DNA of 64,000 bases, taken from positions 8,094,875-8,158,874 of the forward strand of contig NC_135221.1 of assembly GCF_052324685.1 (NCBI RefSeq). The letters are read 5' to 3'. Source of the stretch: Brachyhypopomus gauderio. Lineage: Eukaryota; Chordata; Actinopteri; Gymnotiformes; Hypopomidae. The notes under the pieces are model-generated. The model was given only the letters and a program-made list of their open reading frames with translations, had not been told where the DNA came from and searched no databases. Both the position numbers and the translations under genes were made by a program. Shown piece by piece: positions 37,016-49,260 of the stretch; within the stretch, counting starts at the first letter, position 1; each line of letters opens with the position of its first letter.

Positions 37016-40000
37016 CCTCTCTCAGAGGCCAATACTGACAGAGATGGAAACTCCAATGAATAAATTTGCATAAGTGATGGGTTGGATTATCTCCTGACTT
37101 ACCCGCACTCTCTCTCTTGATTTATCTCTGTCTTAAACTTCCTCATAAAAGAAGGCTTTTAGAAGGCACATATATGAAAGATATGCCAAAGTATTTAGGG
37201 TAAAATTGTGTAATGAGTGAATATACATTCACAAAATCGGGGTAGCCCTTGTCTACCATTAACATCCCCAGCCAGAAAATAATGTTGTAAAAATGAAGAT
37301 GAAGGTTCAGTCATAAATGAAATTGCACTGTGAACATGTAGGCTACATATGAATGCTCCTGTATAATACCAAATCCCTCCCACTTTGATTTACTGGTTGG
37401 GAGTGGGACTGATCACACACACTTCCTCACCATTACCCCCCACCCCACCATGATGACGTCTGTAGTCTCTCCTTTGAAGATAATGGTACCAGCTGAGGGT
37501 ACATTTGCATTCTGTTTTGCTTTCCTTCTAGCCTTGACAGCTTGGTCCTCAGCATCTAAAAAACATGCTTCATTAATTCTTGAATTAAAAGCCATCATAA
37601 AGTTCTTTGATCAGCCATTTAAACAATCCATATTTTTAGTTAATAAATATGTTAAGAAAAAATGTGTTTTCATTTGCAATGGAAATTTCCACTGGAGAGA
37701 AATTGCACTGAACAAATCTAATGAAAAAAGGATTAATATATGAAACATTGTGGTAAGATAATACATTATTATATTAATATCCAATTAGAATGGAATAGGA
37801 TTTTATACATTTTCTGAAGTAGCTGGTGTCACAGTTCCACCTTCTGTCATTTGTCAATGGTTATGGCTTCCATGGGTATCTGTTTTTCTTTCAGGTTCTG
37901 CCATTTATTGTTTTAAAGTGTTTGTTTTGGTCGTGTCGTAACATTACATACTTAAACTCAGCTGGTCTATTGGTCATTAATTTGGCTACTTGCTACTACT
38001 TGTTCTATGTTCTGGAGGTTTCTATTTGCCGTTTTTGTTGGGTCATGTTGGGATTTGTTTTCTGCACAAGGTAATATTGGTATAAGTGTGAACATTAATG
38101 AATTCCAGACATTTAGGATGTAACGCGGAGCAATAAAGAGGTGAACACAAACGCTTAGAGGAGTGAGATTTATTTTAGAGATTTAGAGCCATTAGAATGG
38201 TCCAGGGTCCATTATGATATGAATATGAAGGGATCCGTCAGACAGAAAGAAGTAAAACAGGCCACATAAGCTAGGAAACAAACAGAGGCTGAAGAAAGCA
38301 AACAGGGCTCAGTACAACAAACGGAGGCTAAAGCAAGACAGGTAAATATTGAACAAATGGAGGCTACAAGAGACAATTAAAACAATTGGTGCTATAGGAT
38401 CTTTAATGGCCCAACTCATCAAGTCCAACTTCCACTTTGTAACTGGAGTGAGTGAGCTTTGGGGTAGCTGCAATGCGGGGAGCTCGGACACAGATGCTGG
38501 TGTTGACGCTCCGAAGGTGATGATTCATTGTGAAATAACAAACGTACCACACATGCAGCTACAGATGCCCATTTATACATAAACAAATATACCACACACG
38601 CGGCTACAGATGCTACATTTATACATAAATGTCACATAAGTCATAATGTCACGTCACATAAATTGTAAAGTACTATAAATTTGTAAGTTAAAGATCTGTT
38701 GCTTATTACAACGATGAGGTGGCCATCAGGTCAAACATTTTTGGAAGGTCTTTAAAAATCTTTAAAAGGTATTCAAATTAACTTCAGTATTTCTGCATAC
38801 ACTCTGCTGTATTTTACTTATGTTTGTAAACAGCCGACTTGCTACATTCCGCCATTTTTTTTCTCTGCTTCAAACACCTCCGCTGCTCCAGTTGAATTAT
38901 GGGATTGGACAGTGCGCTGCAATCGCATGCTTCAAAATGGCGCCCGATTCAGTAAGCCATATGGGTACTTTTCGCTTACTGTTTAATGCCTACGGTGTAT
39001 TCGGACACTCCACCCTTTATTCAGCTGGCACACTGAATAGCAGGGAAGTATGGCATTTTGGCCAGATTAATTGCATCAGATAATGAGGACTACTAATACC
39101 CAGGTGGAATAAATGATGATGGGTGGAGAACTAAACGAGGGGTATGACAACTACAACCAAAGCAAAGAAGCACATGGCTAATGGCTATGAAAACAATAAT
39201 GATTGCATTTTTCTAACCTCTGCACCCATATATGTGCACCTGCTCTTAATGAGCAGTGGTGTTGGAATCCTGTACTGAGACAGAGAAGAGAACAGAGAAG
39301 GTTTAAAGGTTTGTATATGTAGTCGTGTCTGCGTGCATGTGTGAGAGATTTTTGTATTTATGGGGAGAATGAGATGCTAAAAATATCACCAAGTCCTCCT
39401 CATAATGCTGAGTTATGTTGGATAAGCTAGACATTTTTTCTAAGGAGACACGTTCTGTAAGAACTGAGGTCCAATGAGTTCTACTTTTTTTTCTAGTTTG
39501 CAATTACAGTAAATGGTTTTCTTTGCAAAAGTCACAGCAATAAGTGTGGTGCAGATATATTGACAGGAGACAGTGAGTGCAGTGTGGTCAAAAGAGATGG
39601 TGAAGTTGGAATTTGGCAGCCCAGATGATGGGCTCAGTGATTCACAAGTGTTGTACAGCTGTGCTCTGCAGTGCCAAATAGCATGAAAGTAATGATTGGC
39701 TGCTCTGAGAATGCACACCACAGTCTACAAATCCCATGTGATACATTTTCTTTTGTGCTGACAGACCCTCTTTTTTCCCAGAAGTTGGCATTGCATTGAT
39801 GAGTCGGTGTTGTTGATTAATTTATAAAATCTTTTTATTTTTTTTTTTTAGTTTTTTTCAAATGTCTTGCATTATGTAATGTGAATATAAATCATAATGT
39901 TTCATTTGAACTTTCTTGGTGATGAGATTTACATTTTCACTGCCAGTACTATAGGCTACTTCAAGTTCTGTAGAGATAAGAAGGCAGGATTATGTATAAT

Positions 40001-40743
40001 GTAGATGAGAATTGCCTTTGGGGTTCCAACTACTGAAGAAAAAAGCTTTTTATTGTGTAAAAAATATGGGTTATTCCAAAGTGGAGTGTATTTACAAAGG
40101 TGTGGAGATTTGTCAGTTTGTTTCTATTGTTGGATTTTTAACACAGTCATGGGTCCTACTGAAAGGACCAATGTGAGGTAAATCTGAATTCTAATTCTCA
40201 CCTTTTGCCATTACAACCAACCCCAGGTGATGTAGATAAGAGGTGGTGTCACAAGAGGAAGGACAGAATGGAAGAGCATTCCAGATCCCAACCTCCCCAA
40301 TACGCCATCAATAGCTAGAAAGCATGGCTGGTGGCAGGTCTATGCACAAAAAAATGACTGCAAGGCTTGCATGTCCTCCAGTATATAGGGCATGCGTTCA
40401 AAGGCGCTGCATGTCTAGGGTCCTGCTTTGCTATTGCTTTCTTCCCTCCAGCCATAGTGTCTTGCAGCGCTGAGGACTAGTTTTAGAAATGTCTTTTGGC
40501 TAGGACAGTGTCTGGCTGTTCTGTTGGCCTGAAGGTATGAATTAAATCTGTACAGATTTCCTTTGCACCTTGTGGGGCTGGAGAAGTGTATTGTGTGTAG
40601 TGTGTGTGTGTGTCTCTGTGTGTGGGTATTGTGTGTTTATAATTCTAAAGGATTCTAGTCAATAAAATGAAAAAACAAAAAAGCAGATGCATGGTTTGAG
40701 ATAAAAGTGTGATTTCAGAATGTGATTTGCAAAAAGCTAATCT
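37016..40743. other. Intergenic DNA, no gene recognised
   Basis: 3.7 kb of AT-rich DNA. The open frames are short and lack recognisable motifs. Confidence 0.4.
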
Positions 40744-40853
40744 GGGGTTAGGGGTTAGGGTTAATAACACTAAGTTTAGGGTTAGTTAGGGTTAGGGTTA
40801 ATTAGGTTTCGTTATGGTTTAAAACCCTAGGGTTAGGGTTAGGGTTAATAACC
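40744..40853. repeat. Interstitial telomere-like repeats, left block
   Basis: Degenerate TTAGGG units with TTAGTTAGGG and TTAATTAGG variants. The block is cut at its right end by the LTR element and resumes at 45450. Confidence 0.9.
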
Positions 40854-41044
40854 TGTTGTGTATTGTTCATGCCTTTTGACCCTCATAACATTCTGTCCTA
40901 TATAAGGCAGTTGTAGTCCTATGCTTGGGTATTGTAGTCTCTTAAAGTAAAAAGAGTTATGTCAGTAAAACAAGATACCTGTGAAATCTTGCAGTCTCAC
41001 TCTCCTCCTTTGTTGTTAAGTGAAATATTTGCGATGATACAACA
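40854..41044 (+). repeat. 5' LTR
   Basis: 191 bp, beginning TGTTGTGTATTG and ending GATACAACA. It contains a CCTATATAAGG TATA-like box near 40899, as expected of an LTR promoter. The DNA just after it should be the primer-binding site, but I cannot match it to a tRNA with confidence. Confidence 0.92.
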
Positions 41045-41262
41045 AAACTGGCAATGAGGATAAGGTTACAAATGTTATAGTTCTGGAGCACAATTGGGGA
41101 CTAACAGTTATTTGCTTTTCGCTTTTCATTTTATACACAAATTCATTTGTGTGGAGTTATCACGTGGTGTCTAGGCTGTGCCACATGGACGCTGTGCAGC
41201 AGTAAGAAAGTAAGACGCTGCTAATACTATACACGTGCGTTTTCAACAAAAAAAAGGAAGAA

Positions 41263-41963
41263 ATGGTGGGTATAGTTGGACACATTGGATTATTTGATGA
41301 GTCTGTGGAGTCATGGAGCTCATACAAAGAACGTTTTGAGTTCTTTGTGCTGGCCAACAGCATTAAGCCTGATGTGATAGTACCCACATTTCTGAGTGTA
41401 ATGGGTAGCAAAACCTACAATCTGCTGCGTAGCCTGCTGCAACCTGAGAAACCTGGTGACTGTTCTTATGATTTCATTGTAAATGTATTGAAAACACATT
41501 ACTCTCCAAAGCCCCTCATCATACCTGAGAGATTCAGATTCCACAAACAAAATCAGGAGGAGGGAGAGTCAATATCACAGTTTGTCGCGGTTCTGAAGCG
41601 GCTATCAGAACACTGCGAGTTTGGACGTACTTTGAATGAAACCGTAAAAGACAAGCTAGTTTGTGGCTTGCGCAGTGAAACCATTCAGAAGCGTCTTTTG
41701 ACTGAGAACAACTTAATGCTAGAGAGGGCAATTGAAGTGAGCACATCCATGGAAATGGCAGCCAAAGAAGCCCATCAGCTAAGTGGATCTGTACTAGTAC
41801 ACAAAGTGCACAGTAAAAAACAAAACCCCAAAGTGAACAAACCATGCTACCGCTGTGGTAAAACTGGTCATCAAGCACAGGAATGCTGGTGCAAGGACAT
41901 GATCTGTAGAAGTTGTGGAAATCATGGGCATATTGAATGAGCATGCAAAACAAAAAAGCCAGT
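41263..41963 (+). pseudogene. Retrotransposon gag remnant
   Basis: A 225-codon frame from 41263 has a capsid-like N-terminal region and an intact CCHC zinc knuckle (CYRCGKTGHQAQEC). A second knuckle begins CRSCGNHGH and is cut by a stop at 41938-41940; another stop follows within 30 bp. Two knuckles are normal for this group. The ATG at 41263 fits a retrotransposon gag start. Confidence 0.88.
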
Positions 41964-42059
41964 TTAAAATAAAAACACTGAACAGAGCCAAGTTGATTTC
42001 AGAAAACCTCAAAAGAAGCAGGATTATCAAGTGGATGGGTCAGCTGAGAAACACAGTGG

Positions 42060-44868
42060 TGAAAATGATGATGAATATTTACATGTAATGTCAGTCTCAG
42101 GAACCTCTGATGGTTATTGGGTGACACTGTTGCTGGAGGGAGAACCAATAACGATGCAGCTGGACACTGGTGCAGCAGTATTGCGAGTTTAGGAAAAAGT
42201 CTACCAGCAGAAGCTGCAGCATCTAAGGCCAAAAGCGACCAAGTTGACGTTGAAAACATATACAGGTGAGACTGTGCCAGTAAAAGGAGTTGTGGAGGTG
42301 ACTGTTGCACTCAACAAACAAAAGGTGAAACTGCCTTTATACATTGTGATTGGCAATCATCCATCTCTGTTAGGGCGCTCCTGGCTGGAAAAGATTAGGC
42401 TGAATTGGCAAGATGTGCATATGGTTGCAAAAGATGGTACAACTCTTCCTAGCATATTGAAGAAACATGCTAAGGTATTCACAAAAGAACTTGAAGGATA
42501 TCACAGTAAAACTGAGTGTCAAGCCAGACTGTAAGCCAAAATGTCTGAAGGTGAGACCTGTTCCTAGTGCTATCAAACCCAAGGTTGAAGCTGAGCTGAA
42601 CCACCTAGTCAAGGCAGGAGTACTGGAATCGGTTAGTGTGAGTGAATGGGCTACACCCATTGTTCCAGTCATTAGATCAATTAGAATCTGTGGGGACTTC
42701 AAAGTCACAATAAATCCAGTCCTGGCTATTGAACGATATCCACTTCCCCTGATTGATGATCCTTTCGCTAGTCTTTCTGGAGGCCAGAAATTCAGCAAGA
42801 TATATCTGTGCCAAGCTTACTTACAGATGCACGTAGACCCTGACTCTCAAGAGTTACTGACTATTGTGACACACAAGGGACTATATAGGTACCGAAGGCT
42901 TTCATTTGGTATTACCTCGGCTCCAGCATTGTTTCAACGAGCAATGGATCAGATCCTCAGTGGGCTTCAGAGAGCTACAGGACTATGGTCTTCGGGTCAG
43001 GGCAGATAAATGCGAGTTCTTACACCCATCAGTAGAGTATCTTGGCCATGTGATTGACAGTACTGGTCTTCATAAGGCTCCATCAAAAGTTAAAGCAATT
43101 GTCGATGCTCCATCACCACAAAATGTGAGCCAGTTGTGATCCTTCTTAGGGTTACTGATGTATTGTTCAAAGTTTGTACCAAATTTGGCAAACACACTGC
43201 GGCCAGTTCATGATTTGCTAGTCAAGTCAAGACAGTGGAAATGGTCTGACAGATTTGACAAGGCTTTAAATGAAGCAAAAGCAGCCTTAACTGAGTCGAA
43301 GACTCTCACACACTTCAACCCTTCTCTGCCGATTCAGTTGGCGTGTGATGTATCTCCCTATGGGGTGGGTGCTGTTGTGTCCCACATTCTACCCAATGGG
43401 GAGGAAAGACCAATAGCTTTTGCATCACGGACCTTAAGTTAACCTAGAGAGCAACTATGCGCAAATTGAGCATGAAGCCCTAGCAATTGTATTTGGCCTC
43501 AAGAAATTTAATCAATTTCTTTTTGGTCACAAATTAATTTTACTTACTGATCACAGACCACTGATTTCAATCTTTGGAAGCCAGACTGGCATTCCATCAC
43601 TTGCAGGCAGCCGTATGCAGCAATGGGCCTTACTATTGTCTGGTTATATGTATGACATCAAGTACCGGAGGTCTGAACTTCACTGCAATGCCGATGGCCT
43701 GTCTAGGCTTCCCTTGCCAATAAAGCATGCAGAACACCAGCAAGCAGAAATCTTCTACTTCAAGGAGGTGCCTAATGCTCCAGTGACTTCAGCACAAGTG
43801 CGCAAATACACTCGAACTGACCCTATCCTGTCAGAGGTGCTGGACATTGTCTCTTGTGGGAGAAATGGAGAGATGACAAAGTCTAAAGCCTTATCAGTTG
43901 AGAAAAAGTGAGCTCACAGTAAAGGCTGGTTGTTTGCTGTGGGGATTTTGAGTGGTAATACCACCACCGCTAAGATGCCAGGTGCTAGAAGAAATTCACT
44001 CTGGTCACTGTGGAATTGTGAGAATGAAGGAGATTGCTCGGAGCTATTTTTGCTGGCCTGGGCTAGATGCAGCAATTGAGGAGAAAGCAAAGACCTGTGT
44101 AGCTTGCCAGAAACATAGAAATGTGCCACAATTAGCCCCTTTACATCCATGGGAATTTCCAGATGAGCCATGGCAGAGAATCCACATAGATTATGCTGGG
44201 GCTCTAGACCTTATTATTGTGGATGCTCATAGCACGTGGCCAGAGGTGGCCGTTATGAGAAGACAGCTCAGGTCAATCTTCAGTCGTTTTGGATTGACAG
44301 ATCAGCTTGTCAGTGATAACGGTTCGCAATTTGTGTGAGAAGAGTTCCAGTCCTCCTTGAATGCACATGGGATCAAGCACATACGATCAGCACCTTATCA
44401 CGCAGCAACAAACGGGCTAGCTGAAAGGTTTGTCCAGATGATGAAATAAGCTGTATATTCATCTCGAGGCAGTGGTTCTCTTAACTGTCAACACCTTCCT
44501 GTTGGCATACAGAAACACCACACATGCCACTACCAAGGTCAATCCAGCATTAGCCATGTTCAATCGACAACTCCGTACTAGATTGGACCTTCTGAGACCA
44601 CCAAGCACAAGACGGTACAGGTGGTACAGTCACAACAGAGAGCTCAAATGGAGAGATGTGGCAAGGCAAAATACAGAGTTTTCAGTAAAGGTGAGATTGT
44701 TCTGGCACGAAATTACAACAAGGGGGCTAAATGGGTGCTAGCTACAGCAGTTACTCAAACTGGCCCTGTCTCCTATACTGTCCAAACCCAAGATGATGTG
44801 ATTTGGCAAAGACATGTAGACCAATTGTTGTCTTCAGCAAAAGCCAGTGAGGGTACACTTAAGGTGTA
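42060..44868 (+). pseudogene. Retrotransposon pol remnant (PR-RT-RH-INT)
   Basis: The protease has its LDTGA active-site motif near 42160 but hits a stop about 20 bp later. RT motifs run from 42520 to 43140; the YxDD catalytic box is missing, apparently lost in an internal deletion with a frame change near 42965. RNase H-like sequence (LACDVSPYGVGAV) spans about 43260-43720 and holds a stop near 43440. Integrase starts near 43950 with the HHCC zinc domain (HSGHCG, CVACQ), then HIDYAG and DNGSQF catalytic blocks, with a stop at 44336-44338. Its C-terminal part is in another frame to 44868. Defects are spread throughout. Confidence 0.9.
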
Positions 44869-45212
44869 ACCATTTGACTTCGCACCCGATGTCTGTGTTA
44901 ACCAGGAACCCCCTTTGGAAAATCGATCAACAGAGTTGGCTAAAGACCGCAACCTGGTATGCCCTCCTTCTCCAACACCAGAGTTAGAGCCGTATGTCTC
45001 TATGTACAAAGGTGCCATCTGAGTCTACTGGACGTCGTTATCCCTCTAGAATCAGACGACCACCTGAGAGACTGAATATATAGTTTAGTGGCTAACCTAC
45101 AGCATTGGGACAGAATAGCCCGGGGATTGAGGTAGTCGACCCTCTTTCCCTAGTGTTCAGTATTTGGACTGTATTTAGTTACATAAATAAACCTAAATAA
45201 TCTTGTATTAGT

Positions 45213-45229
45213 GGGGGGGGGGGGGGGGG
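45213..45229. repeat. Poly(G) run inside the LTR element
   Basis: 17 consecutive G, about 20 bp before the polypurine tract of the 3' LTR. Confidence 0.85.
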
Positions 45230-45253
45230 ATTTAAAGTAAAGGGGGAGGAATA

Positions 45254-45449
45254 TGTTGTGTAATGTTCATGCCTTTTGACCCTCATAACATTCTGACCTA
45301 TATAAGGCAGTTGTAGTCCTATGCTTGGGTATTGTAGTCTCTTAAAGTAAAAAGAGTTGCATTAGTAAAACAAGTTACCTGTGAACACTTGCACTCCAGT
45401 CTCCCTCTATTCCTTTGTTGTTAAGTGCAATATTCACGACGATGCAACA
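45254..45449 (+). repeat. 3' LTR
   Basis: 196 bp, TGTTGTG...GCAACA. It is clearly homologous to the 5' LTR, with scattered substitutions and a few small indels in its second half. Confidence 0.92.
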
Positions 45450-45560
45450 TAACCCGTAGGGTTAGGGTTAGTTAGGGTTAGGGTTAATAACCCTAGGGTT
45501 TGGGTTAGTTACGGTTAGGGTTAATTAGGGTTAGTTAGGGTCAATAACCCTAGGGTTAAT
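45450..45560. repeat. Interstitial telomere-like repeats, right block
   Basis: Continues the TTAGGG-type array interrupted by the LTR element, with the same TTAGTTAGGG variants as the left block. Confidence 0.9.
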
Positions 45561-46676
45561 CTGTGACCACAGTGTCCTCTTACATTAAATTTCTAGCTCC
45601 AGTGTTAAATTGAAGAACAAATGTGTACACCAGATATGTATGTTTTTTGGGGGTAAGAGGGTGACTATGCAAATTAGATTTTTTTTCTGCTCCTTTAAGA
45701 GGAAATGCATCTGGAACAAGAAAGAAAGAAAGATGTATTAAGCTGACAGAAATGATGGAAATGATAGACCAGACCTCTATTAATCAGATCGGCATTACAT
45801 TACGAAAGCAATGATCTGCTGGGGACTATTTTGGTGGGGTTGAAAGAGCTAAGAATCCTTTTTTTTGTAATGGATCTAAAATATGAAACACTATGACTCT
45901 AAATATGAAACTTCTATGACACATCTTGGCTCATTCTATGTATCATACCAATTACCTATATAGTTATGTGTTACTTGGCAGCTTTGTAGTCAGCATGGTC
46001 CAGGAGCGGACTGTACCAAGGCAGTAGGCAATAGCTACTCTCAGGCTCACAGCTCAACACTCACAACCCTCTTTCCTTCCTCTCTGCCTTTGATCTGCAC
46101 CTCTCTATTAGACTGTTAGACTGAGGTTCACCACCCGCCTAGTCCCGATTCTTTGTACAAACGCATATGCATATCACTGAACATATCAAAAGTGCGTAGC
46201 CGCGTTCTTGTCAAATGTGTATCATTTTTCTAATTGTTGGGTTCCTAAAAATGTAAGGTACTTGTGGTGGGTGTGTAACTTGCAAACTACTTATTCACTA
46301 TGCGCATTTTGAACTACAGATCTATTATTCAGTTTGGAGAAAGTGTGGCATTTGATTGCTCTGGCTGAGAACAGCAGGAGATTCCATCTTCACTGATTCT
46401 CCAGTGTTAATTTGATAAAAATGTTTTCCTCTCTGCACACCTATGGAGATGTATAATGAAACGTAATGGTTTGCCTTTGAGTTGCAGCTAAGGGAACAGT
46501 TGTGGCCTTGCTTTGTTTGAGCTGAGCGGCTGCACAAGCCTGTTTATGCAGGGGTGCGTTTCCTCTCCTTTCAACACGTCAAAGCAGTTTGCTTAGAGAA
46601 GCACTGAAAGACACATGCAGGATTTAAGAATGGATGTCGGCGTGCGCCGCTAGTGCAAAGCTCCGTATAACGGAGT
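45561..46676. other. Intergenic DNA, no gene recognised
   Basis: No supported feature apart from the target duplication that ends it at 46669-46676. Confidence 0.4.
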
Positions 46677-46746
46677 CAGGCCCGTTGACAGTCTTGCTGG
46701 GGCCCGGGACAACAGACCCGGTTGTCCCCCCCTGTCGACGGGGCTG
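46677..46746. mobile_element. 70-bp hAT-like micro-element with perfect 8-bp target duplication
   Basis: Ends CAGGCCCGTTGACAG and CTGTCGACGGGGCTG are inverted repeats matching at 13 of 15 positions. AACGGAGT is present directly on both sides (46669-46676 and 46747-46754). An inner hairpin GGGACAAC...GTTGTCCC fills most of the remainder. Its GC content is far above the flanks. An 8-bp duplication with CAG...CTG ends indicates hAT-type transposition. Confidence 0.82.
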
Positions 46747-47095
46747 AACGGAGTGCCCTCAGGCTTGTGAGCTCTTGTTCTGCTTCCATAACTTCTAGGC
46801 TGTGAGGAGGACATGAGGTCCAGCCAGAGGCCCAGACGCCTTCTCTTTCAGGCTCTTCCAGGTCTATCCTAAAAAACCTGGGTCAGCCCTCACAGATAAA
46901 AAAGGATACATACACACTCCTCTTTTTCCAGTGAGTAAGGTACTACTGTGTGGCATTTCAGGGTGTTCAGAACAACAGAACCACTACATGGGCCTAAAAG
47001 ACCCAGATCAGATTTGATAACTTTATTTGCCTAAACGAAGACCAGGACACATAAGAAAAATGCAAAAAAAGCTGAATTAACATGACTTTCAGGTC

Positions 47096-47500
47096 ATGAA
47101 CATTCTCTGTAATACCCTTGAGATGGCTGTGCATGAAAACCCCAGCCATTTTAGCACCAACAGCAATGTTCGAAGTAATCTAAATCACTGTCCCCATTTC
47201 CCCATTCTGATGCTCGGTTTAAAATTCAGTAGGTTGTCTTCATCATGTATGCAGAAATCGAGAAAGAGAGCGAAAGAGACACAGAGAGAGATTCAAAATT
47301 GTAGAGAAGCACCCAGAGTTTCCAGAAAAACAAGACATTTTGGACAAAGATCCTTCAACAGCTGTATAAGCAAAGTGCTTCTGAATTCATAGGAAGAGGA
47401 ATCAATTTATATAAAAAGGAGATGATTGAATCAGAACAATTATTCCATGGGGTTGTAATGTTCCAAAATCACCGCCTTTTTCTTTGAGTTTCCTAATTTC
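47096..47500 (-). mobile_element. Penelope-like element 3' remnant, copy A
   Basis: It matches 48695-49000 over most of its length, including the AAACAAGACATTTTGGACAA block. On the minus strand that block is the TTTGTCCAAAATGTCTTG signature seen at the 3' ends of Penelope-like elements. Upstream on the minus strand it retains a short decayed stretch of coding sequence (near 47440-47480). Confidence 0.55.
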
Positions 47501-47559
47501 ATTTTCAAATGAAAACACATGCACTGCAGTCCAAACAGGACACAGATACATTTTTTTTT

Positions 47560-47835
47560 TCGCTTTTAACTAAAGCACACTGGGTTTGAGATGACATGAT
47601 GAGCATGGCCAATTTCAAGTGCAAAATGTCTTTTCAACTGCAAAATGTCTTTCAACTTTCTTTCAAGAAAGCATGGCTGTAATATAAGTTGTAAACTGAA
47701 AAATTATTATCTGCCTCAAAAAAAGTAGTTTTTAAGTATCTTTTAAAATGAGCCCTGGAAGCATTTTGGCTTTGCCCTGGACCCCTGAAGGGGGCCCAGT
47801 TTTTGGGGATCAGTTTTTATCTCTGCAGGAATTTG
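47560..47835. repeat. Dispersed repeat, shared with 55700-55930
   Basis: GCACACTGGGTTTGAGAT and AAAATGAGCCCTGGAAGCAT blocks recur in the same order near 55712 and 55831. The two copies are about as diverged as old repeats. The family is not identified, but both copies lie next to Penelope-like 3' remnants. Confidence 0.7.
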
Positions 47836-48377
47836 TGTATCCTTCAGGTGTGTGGTTTCATCTCCTGCTTGTATGTAACATCTACACAGTCACGGATCAG
47901 CTCATGCACTTTGATCCAGTGTCACAGAGGGTCTAACATGGAAGCTCTCTGTGTGATTGGCCACTCCAGCCTCCCTTTTGGCTTACATGGCTCTGCCTAC
48001 CCACACATCCACCTCCACTCATTCTCACCCACAGCTGCAGGTCACTCTGGGACTCATTCAAGCACTTATATATAGTCACCATATGCAAAAGGTAAATACT
48101 CCCACCAGTTGTGTAAAGCCTTTCTGGAACTATTTCCCTGTGCTCTGGTTATGTTTCTGTTTTTGAACCTTCGGGTTTTTGACCTTGCTTGTGTGTTTTG
48201 AGTGGCAGAGATTAAGATGTTCCCTCCTGCTTGGTACCTGATGCCTGTTACTGCCGCCAGCTCCTGGATTTACGGCACAACCTCTCACTGCTTCTGGAAC
48301 CTGAGCCTCATGATGGCTGAGCAACTGCAGTGCGGAGTATGTGTACTGTATGAGATGGTGGTGAAGTGCAAGAAGAT

Positions 48378-48420
48378 AAGATAATCCTTTATTAATCCTG
48401 CAACGGGGAAATTTACAAGT
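48378..48420. repeat. Short dispersed repeat (CTTTATTAATCC...GGGGAAATTTAC type)
   Basis: It resembles the segment at 62750-62790 (ACTTTATTGATCCCCAAGGG). This motif recurs widely in teleost genomes as a retroposon tail. Assignment is from memory of the motif only. Confidence 0.45.
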
Positions 48421-48694
48421 ATATATTATATATAGAAGTCAGTATATATACCATATTAAATAGTAGATGTTTAAACCATAAAGTTCATTCCATGGGATTC
48501 TAAAGCTCAAAGAGTATATAGCAGTTATTTTTATATAGCAAAGAGTATGTAGCAGTTATTTTTTTTCTGCATACCGCATTTGTAACAGGTGGTTATTTGA
48601 GTTACTGCTTTTCTATCAGCTGGAACCAGTCTGGCCACTCTCCTCTGGCATCAGTAAGGCAGAGGATGCTCTTTTGCTGAGGATGCTCTGTAAA

Positions 48695-49260
48695 ACCACA
48701 GAGACGGCTGAGCATGAAAATCTTAGCAGTTTAAGTACCAGCAGCTATGTTCAGTCACTTAAATCACATTCTTTCTCCTTTCTGATGCTAGAGAGAGAGA
48801 GAGAGAGAGATTCAAAATTGTAGTGAAGTACCCAGAGTTTTCAGAGAAACAAGACATTCTGGACAAAGGTCCTTGAGCAGCTGTATAATCAAAATGCTTC
48901 TGAAAAGAAGGAAGAGGAATCAATTTAGATAAAAAAGAAGATGCTTGAATCAGAACGATTATTCCATGGAGTTGTAATGTTCCAAAATCAGCTCTTTCCT
49001 AATTTAATTTTCATAGCTGGCAATGCAAACAGATATGTCATTAGTGCAATGTCTATTAATATTAAAATGCTTTGCCACTGGAAAGCTTAATTACTGAGGA
49101 TGTCATCTGGTCATCAAGCCTTCTCTTGGTTTCTCCAGTGTAAAGCTGATTACATATCTTGCAAGTGATACAGTAGACAACTCCTGCAGTAATGCATGAC
49201 TCGCAAGGAATCTTCTTATATATATCCCTTTATTTTTGGCTGTATTGTGCCTGCATCCAA
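48695..49260 (-). mobile_element. Penelope-like retroelement remnant with GIY-YIG endonuclease, copy B
   Basis: On the minus strand from about 49205 a frame reads GVVYCITCKICNQLYTGETK, the GIY-YIG endonuclease signature of Penelope-like elements. After a frame change come VAKHFNINRHCTNDISVC and a decayed C-terminus. The 3' region (48780-48900) carries the CAAGACATTCTGGACAAAGG block shared with copy A. The reverse transcriptase part is not visible, so this is a 5'-truncated dead copy. Confidence 0.75.

Larger units (their letters stand above)
40849..45454 (+). mobile_element. Ty3/gypsy LTR retrotransposon, decayed, with TAACC target duplication
   Basis: The element proper is 40854-45449 (4.6 kb), bounded by LTRs starting TGTTGTG and ending CAACA. 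TAACC is duplicated at 40849-40853 and 45450-45454. Inside, in order, are gag, protease, reverse transcriptase, RNase H and integrase remnants. That order and the 5-bp duplication define the Ty3/gypsy group. A polypurine tract (AAAGGGGGAGGA type) lies directly before the 3' LTR. The coding part is broken by several stops and at least one deletion, so the copy is dead. The LTRs differ at roughly 15 or more sites plus indels, pointing to an old insertion. The target was a telomere-like repeat block. Confidence 0.95.

Noticed and set aside
46621..46760. GC-rich island that might be a promoter
   Set aside because: The GC content is explained by the 70-bp inverted-repeat element; no gene follows.
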